Source: UMGS1002 sp964570825 (GTDB lineage: Bacteria > Bacillota > Clostridia > Oscillospirales > CAG-272). From it: DNA of 18,929 nucleotides. Position numbers and translations under genes: made by a program. A model generated the notes under the pieces. That model saw nothing but the letters and a program-made list of their open reading frames with translations, had not been told where the DNA came from and searched no databases. The DNA is taken from the NCBI GenBank assembly GCA_964570825.1, contig CAZMZJ010000025.1, positions 1 to 18,929 on the forward strand, given 5' to 3'. Positions 1-7,925 of the stretch are shown here, one piece after another (positions within the stretch are counted from its first letter, which is position 1; each line of letters opens with the position of its first letter).

Positions 1-36
1 TATTTTTTGCAATAATTTCATTTTGGGGCTTGACAT
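1..36 (-). CDS. Possible start of a truncated minus-strand gene
   Basis: A minus-strand ATG at 36 opens a frame that stays open to the window edge for 12 codons (MSSPKMKLLQKI). An AAAGGAG ribosome site lies at about 49-56, 12 nt upstream, which is longer than ideal. A second in-frame ATG at 21 is an alternative start. A promoter-like pair (72-100) lies upstream. Too little is visible to name a product. The call rests on promoter, ribosome site and start codon being in the right order. Confidence 0.35.
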   Translation of the reverse strand, partial: MSSPKMKLLQKI

Positions 37-71
37 TTAATAGTTAGTCTCCTTTCGGGTTAATTTTATAC

Positions 72-100
72 ATTATAACATTAATTACCGAATAATGCAA
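72..100 (-). promoter_or_regulatory. Sigma-A-like promoter facing the left edge
   Basis: On the minus strand a TTGCAT -35 box (95-100) and a perfect TATAAT -10 box (72-77) are separated by 17 nt. Transcription would start near 65 and run into the possible gene at 36. The -35 box is imperfect; the -10 and the spacing are ideal. Confidence 0.45.
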
Positions 101-142
101 TAGGAAATCAAATAAATTTTAACAGTCGGCCGGTTTACAATA

Positions 143-162
143 TAACGTTAGCATTAACGTTA
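143..162. repeat. Paired TAACGTTA palindromes
   Basis: TAACGTTA occurs at 143-150 and again at 155-162, separated by GCAT. The octamer is itself palindromic, so the pair is both a direct and an inverted repeat and could also fold as an 8-bp stem with a 4-nt loop. It lies just after the stop of the gene ending at 174 and upstream of the promoter at 72-100. No T-tract follows on the minus strand, so an operator is as likely as a terminator. Confidence 0.35.
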
Positions 163-173
163 ACATTTATCAG

Positions 174-986
174 TCAAAAAGAGTACTCGGCAAGAATCGG
201 ACAGTGGTCGGAAGTTGAAAGAGCATCGGAGCTGTTGAGAACTTCAAATTTTTTCACGTTGCCGGAATGCTCGCGGTCTATGAATATGTAATCAATATTT
301 TTGGCGTCTGTTCCCGGATATGGCGCCGCTGTAAATTCATCCTTTGCCTCATCATATGCCGGGTAGGGATGGTGTGTATTGTCGTCAGTCGTTGCCTCCT
401 TTGCCGAAAAGCGGACGTCGCAAAGCCCTCCGGCGACAAGTGTTTTATAGGCCTCGCTGGAAGAAATGCAATTAAGGTCGCCCATAACAAATACCGGTTT
501 CGGCAGACGGGCTGCGATTTTAAGAATATCCATAGCGTTGACAACTCGCGCTGCGTCGTGTTCCGGTCCAGACTTCCACCAGAAATGTGTGTTGCAAACC
601 GAGAAAACTTCGCCGGTTTGCTTGTTTCTGAGGGCGGCATATGCGATAGATTTGGAATCCGAATTGTTGAACGCCCGGTCGTAGAGGAAGAAGCCCTTTT
701 CAATAATATCATACTTTTTGTAAAGATAAAATACCGGAGTGAACAGGTTTGCAACGCCGCAGGCGGCGACCTCCGCTGACAAATCAAGCTCCGCATAATC
801 AGGTGAGAGCATTTCAGGCAGATTGTGCGTCCGTATGTCCTGTGAAAATTCCTGCGCGCCTATGACATCCGGCATTTTTTCGTAATACACTTTTTTCATA
901 AGGCTGTTGCGGTTCGAGACTTTTTTAACTACGTCCTTTGCGTACATGCCCCATACATTATGGCTGATAATTTTAATAGTGCTCAT
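174..986 (-). CDS. Endonuclease/exonuclease/phosphatase family protein
   Basis: This 270-residue protein carries the conserved metal-dependent phosphodiesterase blocks of the EEP (DNase I-like) fold. They are HN at residues 9-10, the metal-binding Glu46 (IGAQE), NTH at 132-134, GDLN at 169-172, IDYIF at 231-235 and the C-terminal SDH at 259-261. All expected catalytic residues are present, so an active hydrolase is likely. No signal peptide or membrane segment is seen, so it should be cytoplasmic. The family includes nucleases, sphingomyelinases and inositol phosphatases, and the substrate cannot be read from sequence. A weak GAGG site precedes the ATG by 8 nt. The downstream neighbour on the same strand is separated by promoter-like and palindromic DNA. 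Confidence 0.88.
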   Translation of the reverse strand: MSTIKIISHNVWGMYAKDVVKKVSNRNSLMKKVYYEKMPDVIGAQEFSQDIRTHNLPEMLSPDYAELDLSAEVAACGVANLFTPVFYLYKKYDIIEKGFFLYDRAFNNSDSKSIAYAALRNKQTGEVFSVCNTHFWWKSGPEHDAARVVNAMDILKIAARLPKPVFVMGDLNCISSSEAYKTLVAGGLCDVRFSAKEATTDDNTHHPYPAYDEAKDEFTAAPYPGTDAKNIDYIFIDREHSGNVKKFEVLNSSDALSTSDHCPILAEYSF

Positions 987-1089
987 ATTCAGGCCTCAGT
1001 AATTTTTTTAATATAGTAACACTGTATTATCTTTGGGCGGTTCTGCGTCAGTACATTTGCGATAGGTCAAATTTTTTATAGAGATAATT

Positions 1090-2688
1090 TCAGCGATCCC
1101 ATTTGTCGGCAAGAGAGTTTATCTGATCCGTAAATTTTGCAAGGTCTTTGTTGGCGCCGCCGCGGTTCTTTTCGATGACGGATAATAGCCGGCGTCCTGC
1201 GAAGAGCAGCTTTTCAAATATTGCGTTCTTTCTGGCTGTTTCTGTTTTCTTTACAATTTTTATATTGTTGCCGGCGGCAAGCATTTTGCCGGAAACAAGG
1301 TCATACTGCGCTCCGTTGTAAGGAGCTTCGGCGGCAAATCCGAGTTTTTCTTTTATTGTTACTGCAAATTTATCCGTCACCTCGTCGCTTCCGTGGTTGA
1401 CAAAAACTTTAATTGGAGCTTGTTTTATATTTCCAAGCCAATCGAGCAAGATTTTTTCATCGGCATGTCCGCTTATTCCGTCCAGTTTCTCGATATGTGC
1501 TTTGACGGCAATCTGTTCTCCGAAAAGCTTGACCATCTTTGCGCCTTCTTCGATAATTCTGCCAAGCGATCCCTCGGCTTGATACCCGACAAAGAGCACC
1601 GTGCACTCCGTGCGCCATAGGTTGTGCTTGAGGTGGTGACGTATGCGTCCGGCCTCGCACATTCCCGATGCCGACATGATGATTTTAGGTGTTTTATCCT
1701 CGTTGATAAGCCGAGACTCGTCGCTTGTAACTGAAACATGTAGACCCGGAAACTTTATCGGGTTTATGCCTGAACGTATTAGAGCAAGCGTCTCGCTGTC
1801 GTAATACTCTGCCATATCGTCTGTATAGACTTCCGTTGCCTCGACAGCCAGAGGGCTGTCCACCCAAACGGGGAAATCAGGATGATTTTTTATAAGTTCG
1901 CGTTCCTTGATTATTCTGATTAGATATAGCAGTTCCTGCGTCCGGCCGACGGCGAAGGCGGGGATGACGACGTTTCCGCCGCGGTCAAAGGTTTCCTGTA
2001 TTATGCGCGTCAGCTGCCCTATGTAATCGGGACGCTCTCCGTGGAGCCTGCCGCCGTAAGTAGACTCAATAACCACATAGTCGGCGCGCTCGGGCTTGAC
2101 CGGATCGCAGATTATAGGCAGATTGACATTTCCCACATCTCCAGAGAAGAGCAGAATGACGGTTCTTCCGTTTTCTGTTATTGTCAGCTCTATGCTGGAC
2201 GAACCGAGAAGATGTCCGGCGTTTATAAAGCGTGCGGTGATGCTGTCGGTGACTTTTACGGGTTCGTTATAGTGGCAGCCTTCAAACAAAGTCAGCGCCC
2301 GCGCCGCGTCGGCAGTGGTGTAAAGCGGTTTGTACGGCGGTTCGCCGGCGCGTTCGGCTTTACGGTTGCGCCATTCAGCCTCAAGCTCCTGGATATGTGC
2401 CGAATCGAGCAGCATTATTTCACACAGCTTCTTTGTGGCGCCTGTTGAATGTACCTGACCGCAAAATCCGTTTGCAACAAGGTAGGGTATCTTGCCAGAG
2501 TGGTCTATATGCGCGTGAGTCAGAAGAATGCAATCAATCTCTGAAGGATTTATCGGACAGTCGCAGTTTTCGTATATGTCAGGTCCCTGCTCAAGTCCGC
2601 AGTCTATCAAAATTTTTTTGCCGCATGCTTCAAGCAGAGACGACGATCCTGTGACCTCATGTGCCGCACCCAGAAATGAAAGTTTCAT
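1090..2688 (-). CDS. Beta-CASP metallo-beta-lactamase-fold RNase-like protein
   Basis: The protein (532 residues) belongs to the beta-CASP branch of the metallo-beta-lactamase fold (YSH1/CPSF-73-like, COG1236), known for RNA cleavage or exonuclease activity. Visible motifs are HAHIDH at residues 58-63, NAGHLLG around His159, FSGDVG with Asp184, the beta-CASP SASGMCEAGRIRHHL block at 340-354 and SGHADE with His409. All zinc ligands are present. About 100 residues follow the last motif and match no domain I recognise. An in-frame ATG exists at 2709, but the ATG at 2688 has a GGGGGA site at proper spacing and begins exactly where the family does, so 2688 is chosen. It is cytoplasmic. An in vivo RNA target cannot be inferred. 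Confidence 0.9.
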   Translation of the reverse strand: MKLSFLGAAHEVTGSSSLLEACGKKILIDCGLEQGPDIYENCDCPINPSEIDCILLTHAHIDHSGKIPYLVANGFCGQVHSTGATKKLCEIMLLDSAHIQELEAEWRNRKAERAGEPPYKPLYTTADAARALTLFEGCHYNEPVKVTDSITARFINAGHLLGSSSIELTITENGRTVILLFSGDVGNVNLPIICDPVKPERADYVVIESTYGGRLHGERPDYIGQLTRIIQETFDRGGNVVIPAFAVGRTQELLYLIRIIKERELIKNHPDFPVWVDSPLAVEATEVYTDDMAEYYDSETLALIRSGINPIKFPGLHVSVTSDESRLINEDKTPKIIMSASGMCEAGRIRHHLKHNLWRTECTVLFVGYQAEGSLGRIIEEGAKMVKLFGEQIAVKAHIEKLDGISGHADEKILLDWLGNIKQAPIKVFVNHGSDEVTDKFAVTIKEKLGFAAEAPYNGAQYDLVSGKMLAAGNNIKIVKKTETARKNAIFEKLLFAGRRLLSVIEKNRGGANKDLAKFTDQINSLADKWDR

Positions 2689-2840
2689 TGAAAATCCCCC
2701 AGTATTCATTTTTTATCATCAAAGCAGCGTTATTGCAATAGCGTTTCACAAGCATAGAAAGTTCAGAATAAAAACGACACGGAAGAAATGGCAAAACATA
2801 TTTGAAAATTCAGCTATTTTTTGATAACTGTCGGGAAATA

Positions 2841-3413
2841 TCAGAATATCAGTTTATCTGCATATCCGACCGCGATGCCAAGACCGGCAGAAACAACAAT
2901 TATTAGTATCGGATGGACTTTTTTTACAGCAAGGAAAATATCGAAAGCTAAAATCCCAATCGAAATCCAGAACACCATGCCGGTAAAAACGTCTAAAGAC
3001 ACCGAAGCGGGTAAAAAAACTGTTTTTACTGTTGAAAAAAGAGCTGCGGCTATAAGACCAATGACAGCGGGTTTTAGTCCGTACATACATCCTGCTACAT
3101 ATTTATTCGCGGCAAACAGGGTGTATATTTTTGCAATCAAAAGAATTATTATAAACGATGGCAGCACAACGCTGACAGTTGCACACACGGCGCCCGGTAT
3201 TCCGGCAACTTCAAAACCGATATATGTCGCCATATTTACGGCAAGAGGCCCCGGAGTTGATTCACTGACAGCTATGAAATTTATCATCTCTTCCATGCTC
3301 ATCCAGTTATGTGATGCGACTTCGGATTGAATTAGCGGAATCATTGCGTATCCGCCGCCGAACGTAAATGCGCCGATTTTCAAAAACGACCAGATAAGTT
3401 CAAGAATTATCAT
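2841..3413 (-). CDS. Chromate transporter family protein, second half-size subunit
   Basis: This 190-residue hydrophobic protein has the signature of the short-chain CHR family: a GAFTFGGGYAMIPLI block near the N-terminus, then the AVSESTPGPLAVNMATYIG block and several membrane segments. Its ATG overlaps the stop of the preceding CHR gene in an ATGA arrangement, so the two are translationally coupled. An upstream in-frame start would extend it into the neighbour and lacks the family N-terminus. Short CHR proteins usually occur as adjacent pairs whose products have opposite membrane topology and act together, and that is the arrangement here. Chromate efflux is the family label; the natural substrate in this organism is unknown. 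Confidence 0.9.
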   Translation of the reverse strand: MIILELIWSFLKIGAFTFGGGYAMIPLIQSEVASHNWMSMEEMINFIAVSESTPGPLAVNMATYIGFEVAGIPGAVCATVSVVLPSFIIILLIAKIYTLFAANKYVAGCMYGLKPAVIGLIAAALFSTVKTVFLPASVSLDVFTGMVFWISIGILAFDIFLAVKKVHPILIIVVSAGLGIAVGYADKLIF

Positions 3414-3982
3414 TTTGTTTTTCCCGTCTTTCCGCCTGCCGCAAGCAGACTGCCCGCCAATCCGAGACACGCGCTGGCTATGATGACGACGATGGCGTTA
3501 ACGCCAAAAAATGCAACAGACAGAAATGCCGCAGATATTATAATGTATGGCAGAATTCCTTTCGGAGATTGTTTCCAAAGTGAAAGAAGAGCCTTGAAAA
3601 TTAGGGCTGCAACCGCAATGCGTATGCCGTTGAAGGCATATTTTACAATTTCGATGCTTTCAAACTGCCGCAGGAAGTAAGAAATTAAAATAATAATCAA
3701 AAATGACGGCAGGACAACGCCGAGAGTTGTCGCCAAAGCTCCTAAAAATCCGTCAATTTTATATCCTACAAAAGTTGCAATATTTATTGCTACCGGACCC
3801 GGCGTGGATTCCGAAACCGCAACCATTTCTATCAGATCTTTGCCGTCGATGTATTTTCGCTTTTCAACAATTTCTCTATCTATCAGAGGGATCATAGCGT
3901 ATCCGCCGCCGAACGTAAACGTGCCGATTTTCAAAAATGAAAAAAACAATATTAGTATATTTTTTAATTTGTTTTTAACCAT
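3410..3982 (-). CDS. Chromate transporter family protein, first half-size subunit
   Basis: This is the partner of the gene at 2841-3413 and, like it, 190 residues long. It begins with a short basic stretch, then the same TFGGGYAMIPLI motif, the VAVSESTPGPVAINIATFVG motif and multiple transmembrane stretches. The two proteins are clear paralogues from an ancient duplication. An ATG at 3991 sits only 1-2 nt after the AGGAG site, too close to be used; the in-frame ATG at 3982 is about 10 nt away and is preferred. The gene follows the ABC permease by 44 nt on the same strand, so it may share its transcript. Confidence 0.9.
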   Translation of the reverse strand: MVKNKLKNILILFFSFLKIGTFTFGGGYAMIPLIDREIVEKRKYIDGKDLIEMVAVSESTPGPVAINIATFVGYKIDGFLGALATTLGVVLPSFLIIILISYFLRQFESIEIVKYAFNGIRIAVAALIFKALLSLWKQSPKGILPYIIISAAFLSVAFFGVNAIVVIIASACLGLAGSLLAAGGKTGKTK

Positions 3983-4026
3983 AAAAAACATTCTCCTGAA
4001 ATCGAATAAACCTCCAGAATATAAAA

Positions 4027-4857
4027 TTACCCCTGCTTCTTTTCTCTAAGTTTTCCTGCCGACCTTGTAATCGCATAAATTAAAAGATAAAAGAGAACTG
4101 ATATTATAACTATCACAGAACCGGAGGCAATATCGGCCTCATACGAAATCCAGAGTCCGGCGAAGCTGAATACCCAGCCGAAAACGACCGCAAGAATCAT
4201 TCTTTTTTTCAGGTTGTTTGTTAGAAGTCCGGCGGCAGCCGCGGGAGCGAGCAGAAGAGCAAGAATCAAAATAATTCCCACAACGCGTATTAGTACAACG
4301 ACAGCCATGGCTACCATAATCAGCAGCAGATATTCAAGAAACGCGGTTCTGACGCCGGTAACCGAGGCGAACTCCTCGTCGAAAAGGTATGTTTTCCAGT
4401 TGTCGAAGAGGATAGTTACAATCAACAGCACCGCGGCGGTAAGGCATAACATTAAAATTATTTCTGAAGTTGTCACCGAGAGAACGCTGCCGAAAAGATA
4501 GGAACTGAGGTCCGGCGGATAGCCGGGCATCAGCGCAATAAACAGAATGCCGAGCGACATTCCGAGCGACCAGAAAAGCCCGTTGAATATGTCCGCATTC
4601 CGGCTTCCTTTCCGGTTGATATATCCGATTCCGAGCGCGGCCATTACGGCGAAAGCAAAAGCCCCGATTATCGGTTCGAAATCTAAAAGATATCCGAGTC
4701 CGACGCCGCCGTATGAGGTGTGTGCGATTCCCCCGCACATCATTATCAGCTTTTTTTCAATTATGATAACCCCGATGACGCCGCACACAATGCTTGCGAG
4801 CAGGCAGGCAGCCAGCGCTTTCTGAAGAAAATGATACTCAAGAATGGCCGTTAGCAT
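4027..4857 (-). CDS. Metal ABC transporter permease (ABC-3 / ZnuB-like)
   Basis: This 276-residue polytopic membrane protein has the look of ABC-3 family permeases, which import zinc, manganese or iron. Hydrophobic segments run through most of the chain. It contains the typical block GGIAHTSYGGVGLGYLL, seen in ZnuB/MntB proteins as AH-SYGG-G, and later an EFASVTGV segment, the likely coupling region for the ATPase. A longer frame starts at 4911, but the ATG at 4857 has a perfect AGGAGG site 9 nt upstream. That site lies inside the end of the ATPase gene, and the two genes overlap by 20 nt, so their translation is coupled. No solute-binding lipoprotein gene is adjacent. Metal specificity is not decidable. 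Confidence 0.88.
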   Translation of the reverse strand: MLTAILEYHFLQKALAACLLASIVCGVIGVIIIEKKLIMMCGGIAHTSYGGVGLGYLLDFEPIIGAFAFAVMAALGIGYINRKGSRNADIFNGLFWSLGMSLGILFIALMPGYPPDLSSYLFGSVLSVTTSEIILMLCLTAAVLLIVTILFDNWKTYLFDEEFASVTGVRTAFLEYLLLIMVAMAVVVLIRVVGIILILALLLAPAAAAGLLTNNLKKRMILAVVFGWVFSFAGLWISYEADIASGSVIVIISVLFYLLIYAITRSAGKLREKKQG

Positions 4858-5626
4858 TGTCCCTGTCCTCCTTGTGGTCTTTAAGCACCCGGTGAGGCAC
4901 GCCGTGGGCAATCAGATCGACCGGGCAGCCGTAAAGGTGATTAACGATATTGCTTGTCAGTTCTGGCTCACCGTGATAAACAAGCCTGCGGTTAAGGCAG
5001 GCAAGCCGCTTTACCTGCGATGAAATAGCAAAAAGATCATGTGTGACGAGTATAATTGTCATATTTTTATTAAGCTCGGCGAGAAGGCTGAAAATCTGCT
5101 CTCCTGAGACAGCGTCGACGCTAGCTGTAGGTTCGTCGAGCAAAAGCAGCCGAGGCTGCTTTGCCAGCGCGCGTGCTATAAGCATTTTTTGAAACTGACC
5201 GCCCGATAGTTCGGAAACCCGCCGTCCGGAAAGATCGGACAATCCGACACGCTCAAGCAGCTCATCTACTATTTTTTTATCCCCGGAGGTGTAGCCGTGA
5301 AAAGGAGAAAGACCGGCCGGAAGACGGCCGGTTAAGGCAACCTCATATACAGTTATTGGAAAATGTCTGTCCATAGAGGCGAACTGTGGCACATAGCTCA
5401 TAAGCTGCCGATTTTTCCTTATGTCGCCGCCAAATATTTCAATTCGGCCGGAGCTTGCCGGTATCAGGCCGAGAATGGCTTTCAGCAGAGTGGACTTTCC
5501 GCCGCCGTTCGGTCCGATTATCCCGAGATATTCACCTTCGTCTACGTCGAGGCAGATACTTGAGATCGCCTCGGTCTGTCCGTAGCAAACCGACAAATTT
5601 TCAATATGAACCGCTGTATTGATCAT
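4838..5626 (-). CDS. Metal ABC transporter ATP-binding protein (ZnuC-like)
   Basis: This 262-residue ATPase has every ABC motif: Walker A GPNGGGKST at 38-46, Q-loop Gln81, signature LSGGQ at 140-144, Walker B LLLLDEP at 160-166 and the switch His196. The MDRHFPITVYEVALTGR stretch after the Q-loop is typical of metal-type (ZnuC/MntB) ATPases. The C-terminal tail has several histidines (241, 245, 251, 261) and a GCP motif, which might sense or bind metal; that is inference. It overlaps the permease gene and starts 22 nt after the acyltransferase stop with a GAGG site. It energises import through the permease at 4027-4857. Confidence 0.92.
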   Translation of the reverse strand: MINTAVHIENLSVCYGQTEAISSICLDVDEGEYLGIIGPNGGGKSTLLKAILGLIPASSGRIEIFGGDIRKNRQLMSYVPQFASMDRHFPITVYEVALTGRLPAGLSPFHGYTSGDKKIVDELLERVGLSDLSGRRVSELSGGQFQKMLIARALAKQPRLLLLDEPTASVDAVSGEQIFSLLAELNKNMTIILVTHDLFAISSQVKRLACLNRRLVYHGEPELTSNIVNHLYGCPVDLIAHGVPHRVLKDHKEDRDNANGHS

Positions 5627-5648
5627 TGGTTTTCCTCGTTTTTACCTA

Positions 5649-6947
5649 TTATTTCAATTTCTCCAATTTCTCCGCCGGCGCGGCTTTCACTTCTCGTCTT
5701 ATAGGATGATGGCGCAGATGGTTGAAATACAGCTCTTCTGTTGCAAGAGCTATTTTTGTAACTGAAAAGCTATCTCCGTGCGGATAAATATAGTATGTAT
5801 CATTTATCGTGTTAAGGTCGATGCAGTCGCCGTACTTGCCTAGATAATCGTACTCGATGTGGCATGAGTAAAGCGATGCCACAGGCTTTTCCATTGAAAA
5901 TGTATTTCCGTCTTCACTGATGCCAGACAGATGAAATCCGTTCATATCATGAATGATTTTTCCGTTCCCAAGCCTTATATATCCGTTGGAATTTGGCAGC
6001 GAATCGACATGGCAATCTGCTTCAAAATAATATGTTCCGTTCTCGATTTCTTGTCGTACTTCTGCTCTCTCCCATTCATACCAGTCAGGAATATGAGAAA
6101 ATTCGGTAGAACCGGATACGGCGCAAAGAACACCGTTTTCTAATTGCTGCCAGCGCTTGCCGCAGGCTTTGCAGAACAGCTCGATTCCGCGGCTGTCCAT
6201 TTTATTTTCGGCATGGCATGCAGGGCATTTGTAAAGCACCTTATGAAGACCTTCCGCCCGCCAGCTGTATTTAACCAGCACGTTGTTTTCACGCTGCCAG
6301 AGATAATCGTCATAGACAAATTCCCGTCTGATTGCTTCATTTATTTCTTCCGCAGTAGCGCTTTTTATTTCCTCGGCGGTGAAAAGCTGCTTCATTACCG
6401 CTTCAGTGTGCTTGATTTTGCGTTTTTTCAGGTTCCAGAAAGGTGAGTCGATGTGGTGCCCGTGAGTTATCATAGTCACGACCGGGACGCCCATATGCTT
6501 GCAGAGCTGGCCGAGCGAATCGGGCAGCACCGCTGTTGTGCCGCAGAGAGAATAGCGAGCCTCGGGATACATAACAAGCACGTCTTTATTTTCAATAACA
6601 CGTCTTATCTGGCGGATAAGCGTAACATCATTTGTAAATTTGCGTTTGCAGATGCACCCGACGTTGCGCATCAGCCATTCTCGGCCGATGAATCCGTCAA
6701 TTGCGACGACATAATTTGCCCGGTGTGGAAAAATTGCGGCGGTGGCAACCTTGAAATCAAAGAAGGAATTATGGTTTCCAAGAAATATGTACGGCGGCTT
6801 CAGCCCTGAGCAGTTTATCTTGGTGATTTTTACACGATGCCTCCATACATCCGGAAAGCTGAGCAGCCAGGTAATGGGCTGCAGGTATCTGCGCTGTCTT
6901 ATCGGAGGTTTTTTCATATCGAAACGTTCGATTTCGCTGCCGTTCAT
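5649..6947 (-). CDS. PlsC-like lysophospholipid acyltransferase with zinc-ribbon extension
   Basis: The N-terminal 190 residues match the 1-acylglycerol-3-phosphate acyltransferase (PlsC) fold. The catalytic HX4D motif is His59 to Asp64 (GNHNSFFDF), and MYPEAR at 126-131 corresponds to the family EGTR-like motif. After residue 210 comes an unusual C-terminal half with a four-cysteine zinc ribbon (Cys241, Cys244, Cys259, Cys262), followed by about 165 residues of beta-rich-looking sequence I do not recognise. The enzyme likely acylates a lysophospholipid or related acceptor at the membrane. A GGAGG site lies 5-6 nt before the ATG. It is the first gene of the putative transporter operon and has its own promoter at 6982-7010. 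Confidence 0.85.
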   Translation of the reverse strand: MNGSEIERFDMKKPPIRQRRYLQPITWLLSFPDVWRHRVKITKINCSGLKPPYIFLGNHNSFFDFKVATAAIFPHRANYVVAIDGFIGREWLMRNVGCICKRKFTNDVTLIRQIRRVIENKDVLVMYPEARYSLCGTTAVLPDSLGQLCKHMGVPVVTMITHGHHIDSPFWNLKKRKIKHTEAVMKQLFTAEEIKSATAEEINEAIRREFVYDDYLWQRENNVLVKYSWRAEGLHKVLYKCPACHAENKMDSRGIELFCKACGKRWQQLENGVLCAVSGSTEFSHIPDWYEWERAEVRQEIENGTYYFEADCHVDSLPNSNGYIRLGNGKIIHDMNGFHLSGISEDGNTFSMEKPVASLYSCHIEYDYLGKYGDCIDLNTINDTYYIYPHGDSFSVTKIALATEELYFNHLRHHPIRREVKAAPAEKLEKLK

Positions 6948-6981
6948 AAGCTCCTCCAGACTGATATCAATATTTTAATAT

Positions 6982-7010
6982 ATTATATCATTTAATTATT
7001 GATTATGCAA
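6982..7010 (-). promoter_or_regulatory. Sigma-A promoter of the acyltransferase/transporter operon
   Basis: On the minus strand a TTGCAT -35 box (7005-7010), a 17-nt spacer and a perfect TATAAT -10 box (6982-6987) are followed about 28 nt later by the GGAGG and ATG of the gene at 6947. The surroundings are AT-rich, as expected for a promoter. Confidence 0.6.
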
Positions 7011-7111
7011 GAATTTATCATGGCGTTGGCGGAATATTCCATGCAGAGTAAAACAAACATATTATAGGATTTCTGATATAAAATGTTTTTAATCGCAATA
7101 GAAACCGATAC

Positions 7112-7151
7112 TAAAAAAGCGCGGCGCACCATTTTTGATGGTGGTAGCCGC
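7112..7151 (-). terminator. Intrinsic terminator of the pilus operon
   Basis: On the minus strand GCGGC and CACCAT arms pair with ATGGTG and GCCGC across a short CAAAA loop, with a small internal bulge. GC then TTTTTT follows at 7113-7118. It lies about 40 nt after the stop of the DivIVA-like gene and upstream of the next operon's promoter, which makes it a convincing transcription end. Confidence 0.8.
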
Positions 7152-7190
7152 ACTTCTGGCATTTAAGTGAAAGAACGCCGTCGCCGAAGG

Positions 7191-7814
7191 TTATTCGTGC
7201 TCAAGTATACTGAGTGTTTTCGAAAGGTTATCTCTCGCGGTTTCAATCATCAGCTTATAAACTTTAACTGTACTCTCTGCTTCAGCCTTTACCTGCTCAA
7301 TTTCAATCTTAAGCTTTTTTTCTATCTCGGAATACTTCCGGCATTGCTCAATTATAATTTCTTCTTTTTCTCCGAGAGCTTTCTGAAGTTCTTTCTTTTC
7401 GGCTTCACTGTGCTCGCATCTGGCTGCAAGGTCGTTGACTTTTGATATCAAAGCCGAGTTTTTGCTTTCCACGTCGGACAAATCGGCGATTCGTGCCTTG
7501 AGTATGTAATTTTCTGCGGCAAGCTCACTCTGCTTGCCGTCGGAATCAGCGGTTAGAATTTTCAGCTTTTCATTCAATGCTGCATTCTGAGCTGCAAGTG
7601 TTTCTTTTTCGCGGAGAGCCATGGAAAGGGCGGCTGACTGTTCCGCAAGCTTTCTCTCGTATGCCTGCGCCTCTGTTTTTTGAACCGTATCGGAAGCCGC
7701 CAAATAATCCTCAACCTCTTTTTTGCTGAACCCGAGAATGGAGACATGGAATTTATTTATTTTCTTCTCTGCCTCAGGCTCTTTTTCCGTGACTATTTTC
7801 CGTACCTGTTCCAT
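7191..7814 (-). CDS. DivIVA-like coiled-coil protein
   Basis: The 207-residue product starts with a charged 20-residue stretch and then a short motif at about residues 21-39 (KFHVSILGFSKKEVEDYLA). It resembles the N-terminal DivIVA/GpsB membrane-binding module, in which a G-[FY]-x-x-x-EV-x-x-[FY]L pattern precedes a coiled coil. From about residue 45 to 200 the chain is nearly pure heptad-like, Glu/Lys/Ala/Leu-rich coiled coil. DivIVA family members mark poles or curved membrane and recruit partners. Here the gene follows the Tad genes on the same strand and precedes the terminator, so a role in placing the pilus machine is an attractive guess but unproven. A GGGGGA site lies 8 nt before the ATG. 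The 111-nt gap upstream could also hold its own promoter. Confidence 0.72.
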   Translation of the reverse strand: MEQVRKIVTEKEPEAEKKINKFHVSILGFSKKEVEDYLAASDTVQKTEAQAYERKLAEQSAALSMALREKETLAAQNAALNEKLKILTADSDGKQSELAAENYILKARIADLSDVESKNSALISKVNDLAARCEHSEAEKKELQKALGEKEEIIIEQCRKYSEIEKKLKIEIEQVKAEAESTVKVYKLMIETARDNLSKTLSILEHE

Positions 7815-7925
7815 TATTTCAATCCCCCATGCCGCGATGACGGCTTTTTTGTCATTTTATTTGCACCTGTGAAGAGCAGCGCGTGTTACATATGTACTGC
7901 AAAAATTGCAAATAAGGTTGATGCT

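Noticed and set aside
267..779. Long plus- and minus-strand alternative frames within the EEP gene
   Set aside because: They overlap a protein with all catalytic motifs intact and show no motifs themselves.
2041..2448. 135-residue plus-strand open frame
   Set aside because: It is fully antisense to the well-supported beta-CASP protein gene and has no recognisable domain.
7832..7852. Plus-strand hairpin with T-run near GCCGCGATGACGGC
   Set aside because: The stem is only 4 bp and no plus-strand transcript is expected there.
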